NCBI GenBank assembly: GCA_949487015.1
Contig: CATAQZ010000087.1
Coordinates: forward strand, 1 to 5,288
DNA length: 5,288 nt
Direction of reading: 5' to 3'
From: Flavobacteriales bacterium UBA4585
GTDB taxonomy: Bacteria > Bacteroidota > Bacteroidia > Flavobacteriales > Schleiferiaceae
Shown: piece after piece, positions 1 through 5,288 of the stretch
Layout: every line of letters starts with the position of its first letter
Position numbering within the stretch: position 1 is the first letter of the stretch
Notes under the pieces: model-generated
Told to the model about the DNA's origin: nothing
Databases searched by the model: none
Seen by the model: only the letters and a program-made list of their open reading frames with translations
Made by a program: the position numbers and the translations under genes

Positions 1-38
1 ACGCCTCGTCCTGTATAGCGGTCTGATGTATTATTCAT
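1..38 (-). CDS. Possible start of an unidentified protein, cut by the window edge
   Basis: An ATG at 38-36 on the minus strand opens a frame that stays open to the left edge. It gives only twelve complete residues (MNNTSDRYTGRG, next residue V). It lies just behind the hairpin terminator of the OmpA-family gene and is oriented like all other genes here. A TATTTTTG motif at 50-43, matching the Bacteroidota -7 consensus TAnnTTTG, ends four bases before the ATG, so a transcript from it would be nearly leaderless. No -33 TTG is seen at the right distance. The fragment is too short to assign a family. A short N-terminus ending in a GRG motif is reminiscent of PA0069-type radical SAM proteins, but that is only a guess. 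The frame may also be chance. Confidence 0.3.
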   Translation of the reverse strand, partial: MNNTSDRYTGRG

Positions 39-55
39 GCTGCAAAAATAACGAG

Positions 56-86
56 AAAGCGCGCACGGGAGACCCGTGCGCGCTTT
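56..86 (-). terminator. Strong hairpin terminator after the OmpA-family gene, possibly bidirectional
   Basis: A perfect 14-bp inverted repeat has arms at 56-69 and 73-86 (core GCGCGCACGGG / CCCGTGCGCGC, flanked by AAA / TTT) and a 3-base loop. It starts 18 bases after the stop codon at 105-107. On the minus strand it is followed by TTTCTCGTTATTTTTG, a moderate T-rich tail. On the plus strand it is followed by TTTTCATTTTAATAG, which is at least as good, so it could also stop transcription arriving from the left. No plus-strand gene can be recognised in the first 55 bases. Confidence 0.85.
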
Positions 87-104
87 TCATTTTAATAGTT
101 TATG

Positions 105-2609
105 CTACTTAATCTGAATCCAAGATCCAACGATTAAATCTTTATCGCTCTTAAACCCATTTAGGGTACGAATGTCCTTGACACTTACGCCAGCTTTCTT
201 AGCTATCCCTCGCATGGTATCCCCGCGTTCAATCTGGTAATGATCTTCATCAAAGGCTGAATAATCACCGTTAGGTGTTACTTTGATAACCATACCCGGC
301 ATAGGGCGTGCTCCGCGCAACCCTCCATTCAGCTTCTTCAGCTGTACAACGTTCATACCGTTATTCATCGCGATTTTACCCAACGAACGATCTTTGGGAC
401 CTAGCGTTATAGTTTGTCCTATGGGGTTCTCGTCCTTCTTAGGTTGTGCAGCACCGCCGTCTGTAGATTCACCATCCGCTAAGGTTGTAGAAGGAACGTA
501 ATCATCACTTAATACTTTGAAATCCGTACGGCGATTGATTTGATTCGCTACTTCCTGGTCCTCTTTGTTGAGTCGCTTAATGAACGTTTCTGTTAGATTG
601 TCCCCAGCTTTGAATTTGTCCGCACCGAACCCTTTATAATCGGCTGAAATAACGAATGGTTCTTTCTCACCCATTCCGACTGCCGTTAGACGTTCAGCGG
701 GAATTCCTTTTTGAATTAGGTAATCCACACAACTTTGTGCACGCGATTGGGAGAGCACATCGTTTTTTGCATCTGTATCACGGTAATCCGTGTGTGAGCG
801 CAGACCAATAGTAATTGTAGGATTGCGTTGCAAGATGCTAAATACTGTATCTAAAGCCACTTTACTTTCTTCGCGGAGTTCTGATTCAGCTAAATCAAAG
901 AATACGTTCGGAAGTACGATAGGTACCTCAATTGGATCCATTTCCAAACGAAGACTATATGATTTAACGTAAGCACGCTCCTCTTTTACCTGGGCATAAT
1001 CATTTAAAGCCAATCCTTTAGTTGTGATGTCACCCACAGCATTTAAGAAACGCTTACGACTCATGTTTAACTTGTAGGATTTATCTTCCTCCATCTGTCC
1101 ACGAGGGATAGTAAACTGACCGTTCGCATTGGTAGTTACAGTGAACGATTGGCCTTCTTTATTGCTGACTTCGATGGTTACATCACTTACAGGCTTTCCA
1201 TTTTTCGTGCTCACGACAGTACCTGTAGCCTCGAAGAATTTCTCCCATTCAGTCACGTACCATATATCATGCTCACCACGTGTACCCTTACGATTACTTA
1301 CAACAAAACCTTTTTTGGTATTGTCTCCTGGTACAAAACGCAAAGAGATATCGTCAGCTTCTGAATTAATAGGACTAAGCATGTTTTCAACATCACCTAC
1401 TGGCGCGCCACTTTCATCAAGCTTTACACGGAAACAGTCAAATCCACCCATTCCCACGTGTCCATTCGATGAAAAGTACAAGTACCCGTCTCCATGAGCA
1501 AACGGATAAAGTTCGTCTCCACGAGTGTTAATGTTTAAGTTCGTTGGTGAAGCCCACTCTCGCTTTCTGCGATCGTAAGTAGTCATGTAAATATCCTTGC
1601 CGCCTTTTCCTCCAGCAACTTCCCCAGCGAAATACAAAACCTGATCGTCAGGACTAAGCGCAGGATGCCCCACAGAAGCACCGCTATCAAGCGCAATAAT
1701 TACCGGCTCAGGATTTGCCCAATCTTGACCAATTTTCTTCGTCGTGTAAATAGCACATCCCATTTTCATGTTTTTCACTTGCATACACTTCGTGAAATAC
1801 ATCTCTTTACCGCGTGAGTCAAAAGTGACAACGCCCTCATGGTCTTTTGTATTGATGACTTCGCTCATAGGGTCTAATTCACCCCAAACAATTTCATCAT
1901 TAGCGTTCGCCTCTTTACCTTTTTTCTTTTTCTTATTCTTTTTACGCTCTCCCTCTATGACAAAAATATCAGAGAAGCGCTGACCCATCCAACCGTCTTC
2001 TTTACGACCGGTTGCATCGTCACGCATAGAAGATATCATGAGCGTCAAATCTTCCTTACCGCGCTTTCCTGCAAACGCTATTGAGTAATCCGATTTTTTA
2101 GAATTTAAATCTTTCGCGTTGTCCAATGCGAATAGCGATCCAGAAACAACCCATTGTGCAGCCTTTTGGCAACTTTCAATACCTCTGTCGGCACGGACAT
2201 CACTGGGAACTAACTTTTTATAGGCTTCGTACGCGATGATTGCGTCCTCATATTCTCCTTGACATTGCAACATCTCTGCATAACCTAAGTCTGCCTGAGC
2301 ACCATAACCTAATTTTGAAGCCCGCGTGTAATAACTAGCTGCTCTTTTACATTGACCGGTGAACCGATATCCTTCAGCCATATTGAAGGAAATACGCTGC
2401 TTTTGTTCGCGTGTTTTTTCCTTAGAATATGCCTTTGCGTAAATTTCAATAGCAACAGAATACTCTTTTGATTCAAAGTATTCATCGGCTTTCACCGTAA
2501 GCTTGTGAGGCTTTACATCTGCGTCTTCAACAGTAGCGTCTTGAGCGAAAGCTATGATGGGCAAGAAAGCGAGGACAACGGTCCAAGTTCGTAAAATGCG
2601 TTTTTGCAT
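105..2609 (-). CDS. PorE-like OmpA-family protein with TPR, PD40 propeller, CRD, OmpA-C and two C-terminal LysM modules
   Basis: This is an 834-residue exported envelope protein. A signal peptide covers residues 1-22 (basic MQKR start, hydrophobic 9-22, AFA|Q cleavage); there is no lipobox cysteine, so a soluble periplasmic form is likely. TPR-like helices span about 36-150. A beta-propeller with PD40-type blades covers about 170-455 (clear strands near 257-275, 312-346, 364-395 and 418-453). A carboxypeptidase-regulatory-like beta domain lies at about 459-556. The OmpA C-terminal peptidoglycan-binding domain at about 566-700 keeps HTD (606-608), N616, LSQSRA (619-624) and NRRTDF (692-697). 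After a polar linker come a diverged LysM (about 733-778) and a clearer one (789-834). The TPR-propeller-CRD-OmpA order is that of PorE (PG1058) of the type IX secretion system and of OmpA-family proteins often found near porP/sprF. No porP/sprF is visible here, so a secretion or motility role is inference. The LysM tail makes it longer than usual for this group. The ATG at 2609 gives a proper signal peptide. There is no Shine-Dalgarno and only a poor -7 match (TATATTG, 2647-2641). Confidence 0.9.
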   Translation of the reverse strand: MQKRILRTWTVVLAFLPIIAFAQDATVEDADVKPHKLTVKADEYFESKEYSVAIEIYAKAYSKEKTREQKQRISFNMAEGYRFTGQCKRAASYYTRASKLGYGAQADLGYAEMLQCQGEYEDAIIAYEAYKKLVPSDVRADRGIESCQKAAQWVVSGSLFALDNAKDLNSKKSDYSIAFAGKRGKEDLTLMISSMRDDATGRKEDGWMGQRFSDIFVIEGERKKNKKKKKGKEANANDEIVWGELDPMSEVINTKDHEGVVTFDSRGKEMYFTKCMQVKNMKMGCAIYTTKKIGQDWANPEPVIIALDSGASVGHPALSPDDQVLYFAGEVAGGKGGKDIYMTTYDRRKREWASPTNLNINTRGDELYPFAHGDGYLYFSSNGHVGMGGFDCFRVKLDESGAPVGDVENMLSPINSEADDISLRFVPGDNTKKGFVVSNRKGTRGEHDIWYVTEWEKFFEATGTVVSTKNGKPVSDVTIEVSNKEGQSFTVTTNANGQFTIPRGQMEEDKSYKLNMSRKRFLNAVGDITTKGLALNDYAQVKEERAYVKSYSLRLEMDPIEVPIVLPNVFFDLAESELREESKVALDTVFSILQRNPTITIGLRSHTDYRDTDAKNDVLSQSRAQSCVDYLIQKGIPAERLTAVGMGEKEPFVISADYKGFGADKFKAGDNLTETFIKRLNKEDQEVANQINRRTDFKVLSDDYVPSTTLADGESTDGGAAQPKKDENPIGQTITLGPKDRSLGKIAMNNGMNVVQLKKLNGGLRGARPMPGMVIKVTPNGDYSAFDEDHYQIERGDTMRGIAKKAGVSVKDIRTLNGFKSDKDLIVGSWIQIK

Positions 2610-2649
2610 GCGAGTCTAGTCTCTTGTGTTTAAGCACCCACAATATAGA

Positions 2650-2687
2650 TAAAATAAAAAAAGAAACCCCGCGCGTGCGGGGTTTCT
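2650..2687 (-). terminator. Intrinsic terminator of glnN
   Basis: A perfect 11-bp stem has arms at 2662-2672 and 2677-2687 (GAAACCCCGC / GCGGGGTTTC plus one A-T pair) and a 4-base loop. On the minus strand it is followed directly by a T tract with one A (2661-2650). It begins 26 bases after the glnN stop codon. There is no T run on the other side, so it works only for minus-strand transcription. It separates glnN from the OmpA-family gene and argues that the two are not cotranscribed. Confidence 0.92.
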
Positions 2688-2713
2688 CTCTATCAAAATT
2701 TGAAAAACTAAAA

Positions 2714-4906
2714 TTATCTCGTGAAGAGCATTTCACGGAACTTAGGCAACGGCCATTGTTCGTCATCGATCATCAACTCCAATTTATCGCTTTCGTAACG
2801 AATAACATCAAAGTAAGACTTTACGTTATCGTAGTATAAGATGGCTTTCTCACGGACATCCTCTTGCGCATTTGCTTCCTTACGAGCCTGAACCATAGCA
2901 TCTTTCGAAGCCAAGATTTTAGAAATACGAGCAGATATATCTTTAATCATTTCTAATTGCTCTTTAGCAACTGTTTCAAACGTCGCCTCATCCATGATAT
3001 CCTTTAAACGCTGAACGTTATCGATCAAGGTATTTTGGTATTTGATCGCCGTAGGCACAATATGATTTCCTGCTAAATCTCCAAGCACACGACTTTCGAT
3101 TTGAATCTTCATAAAGTACGATTCCAATAAGATTTCGTGGCGCGCCTCAGCTTCACGTTTAGACATGACGTTGAGATTTTCAAACATCTGAAGTGTTGCA
3201 TCGCTTACGTAAGCATCAAGTGCACGCGGCGTTGATGGCTCGTTATTCAAACCACGCTTAGCTGCCTCTTCTTTCCAAGCATCGCCATATCCGTCTCCTT
3301 CGAAACGAATGGCTTTAGACTCTTTTATGTATTGTTTGAGTACACTAAAAATTGCCTCATCTTTTTTCAATCCATCTTTGGCAATGAGTGTGTCTACATC
3401 TGTCTTGAAGTCAATCAATTGCTCTGCCATAGCACTGTTTAAAACCGTCATAGGCTGTGCACAGTTACTTGCAGAACCGGCAGCACGTAATTCAAACTTA
3501 TTACCTGTAAAGGCAAACGGAGAAGTACGGTTACGGTCTGTATTGTCTAGAAGGATCTCTGGTATTTTACCCACCACATTTAGCTTGAGATCCGTTTTTT
3601 CTTCAGGTGTCATTTTGCCACCGCCGATATTTTCTAATTGATCCAATACCTTGCTCAGCTGATCTCCGATAAATACAGAAATAATTGCTGGTGGCGCTTC
3701 ATTGGCGCCTAAGCGGTGCTCATTACCCGCAGAACCAATAGAAGCACGAATCAAATCTGCATGCTTATAAACCGCTTTGATGCTGTTTACGAAAAAGGTT
3801 AGGAACATCAAATTGCTCATCGGCGTTTTACCTGGCGCCAAAAGATTTACACCCGTGTTGGTTGCTAATGACCAGTTATTGTGCTTACCTGAACCGTTAA
3901 TATTCGCAAATGGCTTCTCGTGTACAAGCGCACGGAAATTGTGACGACGTGCCACTTTTTCCATGAGATCCATGAATAATGAATTGTGATCTACAGCGAC
4001 ATTTGCCTCTTCAAATACAGGGGCAAATTCATACTGTGCAGGAGCAACCTCGTTGTGACGTGTTTTTACTGGAATGCCTAATTTACGGCTTTCGTATTCC
4101 AATTCTTTCATGAATTCGATCGCACGTTCTGGAATAGAACCGAAGTAATGATCATCCAATTGTTGTCCTTTCGCCGGTGCATGACCTACGAGCGCACGAC
4201 CAGCCAAAGTTAAATCTGGACGGGCATGGAAATAAGCCTCATCAACTAGGAAGTATTCTTGCTCCCAACCTAATGTTGCGTTTACCTTATTGACGTTTTT
4301 ATCAAAGTACTTACATACATCTGTCGCTGCTGCATCCACGGCTTGTAAGGCACGTAGTAAAGGTGTTTTATAATCTAAGGCTTCACCTGTATACGAAACG
4401 AACACTGTCGGAATACATAAAGTCGTCCCAAAGACAAAAGCTGGTGATGTTGGATCCCAGGCTGTATATCCGCGTGCTTCGAAGGTATTGCGAATACCCC
4501 CGTTTGGAAAAGAAGATGCATCAGGTTCTTGTTGTACAAGCATTCCTCCTGAAAACTTCTCCATTGCCTCGCCATTTCCCGTAGGCTCGAAAAAAGAATC
4601 GTGCTTTTCTGCAGTGGCCCCTGTTAAAGGTTGAAACCAATGCGTGTAATGCGTTGCGCCCAAGCTCAATGCCCAGGCCTTCATACCAGAAGCTACCTGA
4701 TCAGCAATATCTCTTGAAATCTTAGTACCGTTTTCAATAGAATCGTTTACTGCTTTAAATGCTTCAGAGGTCATGTATTGACGCATCGCTTTTTGATTAA
4801 AAACGTGCGAACCGAAGTATTCTGAAACGTGTGTTCCAGGTGCTTCAAAGTGCTGAGGCTTGCGCCCTATTGTTTCTTCTAGTGCTAGAAATCTTACCGT
4901 TGGCAT
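2714..4906 (-). CDS. glnN: Type III glutamine synthetase
   Basis: A cytoplasmic enzyme that makes glutamine from glutamate, ammonium and ATP, the entry step of nitrogen assimilation. The 730 residues match the usual GSIII length of about 725-730, clearly longer than GlnA types I and II. Recognisable blocks are the GSIII-typical HYTHWFQPLTG (86-96), the metal-binding glutamates of GWEQEYFLVD (213-222), HNEVAPAQYEFAP (284-296), the catalytic-site block NGSGKHNNWS (337-346), NEHRLGANEAPP (395-406, with the conserved arginine) and DRNRTSPFAFTGNKFELR (457-474). These key blocks are all intact. The C-terminal part (about 575-730) is the long helical GSIII extension. The ATG at 4906 gives the expected short N-terminus leading to RFLALEE. 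The gene stands alone between its own promoter and terminator, with no PII gene, ammonium transporter or glutamate synthase in the window. GSIII enzymes are known to form dodecamers. No frameshift or missing motif is seen. Confidence 0.98.
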   Translation of the reverse strand: MPTVRFLALEETIGRKPQHFEAPGTHVSEYFGSHVFNQKAMRQYMTSEAFKAVNDSIENGTKISRDIADQVASGMKAWALSLGATHYTHWFQPLTGATAEKHDSFFEPTGNGEAMEKFSGGMLVQQEPDASSFPNGGIRNTFEARGYTAWDPTSPAFVFGTTLCIPTVFVSYTGEALDYKTPLLRALQAVDAAATDVCKYFDKNVNKVNATLGWEQEYFLVDEAYFHARPDLTLAGRALVGHAPAKGQQLDDHYFGSIPERAIEFMKELEYESRKLGIPVKTRHNEVAPAQYEFAPVFEEANVAVDHNSLFMDLMEKVARRHNFRALVHEKPFANINGSGKHNNWSLATNTGVNLLAPGKTPMSNLMFLTFFVNSIKAVYKHADLIRASIGSAGNEHRLGANEAPPAIISVFIGDQLSKVLDQLENIGGGKMTPEEKTDLKLNVVGKIPEILLDNTDRNRTSPFAFTGNKFELRAAGSASNCAQPMTVLNSAMAEQLIDFKTDVDTLIAKDGLKKDEAIFSVLKQYIKESKAIRFEGDGYGDAWKEEAAKRGLNNEPSTPRALDAYVSDATLQMFENLNVMSKREAEARHEILLESYFMKIQIESRVLGDLAGNHIVPTAIKYQNTLIDNVQRLKDIMDEATFETVAKEQLEMIKDISARISKILASKDAMVQARKEANAQEDVREKAILYYDNVKSYFDVIRYESDKLELMIDDEQWPLPKFREMLFTR

Positions 4907-4928
4907 GTGGCTAATTTTTAATTTAACA

Positions 4929-4960
4929 CAAAGGTACCCCTATTTTTTGAGGGGTGCAAT
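4929..4960 (-). promoter_or_regulatory. Bacteroidota-type promoter of glnN
   Basis: On the minus strand, TACCTTTG at 4936-4929 is a perfect match to the Bacteroidota -7 consensus TAnnTTTG. ATTG at 4960-4957 supplies the -33 TTG core with a 20-base spacer (4956-4937), inside the known 17-23 range. Transcription should start a few bases past 4929, giving a leader of about 16-20 bases before the ATG at 4906. The leader is A/T-rich and has no Shine-Dalgarno, as is common in this phylum. Confidence 0.72.
4936..4955. repeat. Inverted repeat inside the glnN promoter spacer, possible operator
   Basis: ACCCCT (4936-4941) and AGGGGT (4950-4955) are perfect inverted copies separated by 8 A/T-rich bases. 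The 20-bp unit fills almost exactly the space between the -33 and -7 elements of the glnN promoter. This position suits an operator for a dimeric regulator, but no regulator is visible in the window. As a hairpin it has only a 6-bp stem and no T run behind it on the minus strand, so a terminator for the upstream antiporter gene is less likely. The function is inferred from position only. Confidence 0.45.
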
Positions 4961-4993
4961 GAAAAATTATTAACCAATGTTAGTAATAGCCCC

Positions 4994-5288
4994 TTAAATA
5001 AGCAGGTAGGCTATGAAAATGACATAAAAACCAAGCAACACAGCCCCTTCGACACGATCCAGCCGGTCAGATTTCAGCACACCCATTAAAGGAATGAGTA
5101 AAAGAGTGAAAAGTAAACTGATAGGAAAGTCAACATAAAGCAATGCCTGATCAGAGAGTTCTATGGGCTGAATTAAGGCAGTAAAACCTAAAACACTCAG
5201 AATATTAAAGATATTTGACCCAATGACATTACCAATAGCTATATCAGCCTCTCCTTTACGTGCAGCCATTAAACTTGCTGCTAACTCT
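4994..5288 (-). CDS. Calcium/sodium antiporter (CaCA family), C-terminal part only
   Basis: The last 97 residues of an inner-membrane cation exchanger; the gene continues beyond the right edge. The frame is open to the edge and reads ELAASLMAARKGEADIAIGN, then VIGSNIFNIL. This is the second alpha repeat of the CaCA (YrbG/CaxA-like) family, whose acidic residue and GNxxGSNxFN block line the ion-binding site. The family proline normally preceding that glutamate would fall just outside the window. Three hydrophobic segments follow: NIFNILSVLGFTALI, then a helix from LLYVDFPISLL to about GVL, and VEGAVLLGFYVIFIAYLLI, which ends at the stop. A short charged loop, KSDRLDRVEG, separates the last two. 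This matches the usual end of a ten-helix exchanger. The methionine at 5269 lies within the alpha repeat and is not the start. The stop is 87 bp before glnN, whose own promoter lies between them. Ion preference (Ca2+/Na+, with or without K+) cannot be read from this part. Confidence 0.93.
   Translation of the reverse strand, partial: ELAASLMAARKGEADIAIGNVIGSNIFNILSVLGFTALIQPIELSDQALLYVDFPISLLFTLLLIPLMGVLKSDRLDRVEGAVLLGFYVIFIAYLLI

Noticed and set aside
1..55. End of a convergent plus-strand gene using the bidirectional terminator.
   Set aside because: Two plus-strand frames stop within 26 bases, leaving only a few codons, and nothing in them can be recognised. It cannot be supported or excluded.
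31..90. Short minus-strand frame of 19 residues starting MKSAHGSPVR.
   Set aside because: It is encoded mainly by the terminator stem-loop and ends after 19 codons; no sign of a real gene.
1129..1497. Plus-strand open frame of 122 codons, with other plus-strand frames inside the two large genes.
   Set aside because: They lie antisense to the well-supported OmpA-family and glnN genes and show no recognisable domain; they are shadows of the coding frames.
1914..1946. A-rich tract considered as a programmed -1 frameshift site.
   Set aside because: The A runs are not in the X XXY YYZ phase, and the reading frame continues intact through all downstream domains.
4375..4575. Minus-strand 66-codon frame within glnN in another frame.
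   Set aside because: It overlaps conserved glutamine synthetase sequence, which is intact in the main frame.
4966..4987. A/T-rich inverted repeat (ATTATTAAC / GTTAGTAAT) just after the antiporter stop, followed on the minus strand by TTTTTC; possible terminator.
   Set aside because: All but two of the nine pairs are A-T, and one of the nine positions is an A-C mismatch in the minus-strand RNA. The stem would be too weak to call a terminator.

Overview
The window looks like ordinary chromosome from a member of the Bacteroidota, probably of the Flavobacteriales type. The reasons are a type III glutamine synthetase, an OmpA-family protein with the TPR / PD40 propeller / carboxypeptidase-regulatory / OmpA-C layout of PorE-like proteins, a start region without Shine-Dalgarno sequences, and a perfect Bacteroidota-style promoter (TAnnTTTG with an upstream TTG) in front of the glutamine synthetase gene. 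The phylum call is confident; anything finer is inference.

All recognisable genes lie on the minus strand, so transcription runs from high to low coordinates. At the right edge (4994-5288) is the C-terminal end of a calcium/sodium antiporter that enters from outside the window. An 87-bp gap then holds the promoter of glnN (2714-4906), a complete 730-residue type III glutamine synthetase. A 104-bp gap follows with a strong intrinsic terminator for glnN. Next is an 834-residue secreted OmpA-family protein (105-2609), which carries two LysM modules after its OmpA domain. The left 104 bp hold a second strong hairpin terminator and, right behind it, a start codon that opens a frame running off the window edge (1-38).

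The genes do not look like one operon. glnN has its own promoter and terminator, and the OmpA-family gene is followed by its own terminator. The antiporter handles ion exchange at the inner membrane, GlnN assimilates ammonium in the cytoplasm, and the OmpA/LysM protein probably links the outer membrane or a secretion/motility complex to peptidoglycan. I see no functional link between the three.

I found no mobile element, CRISPR array, tRNA or rRNA, and no clearly novel multi-gene system. The points most worth a second look are the LysM extension on the PorE-like protein and a perfect 6+6 inverted repeat that fills the spacer of the glnN promoter. No stretch over 300 bases lacks a gene.
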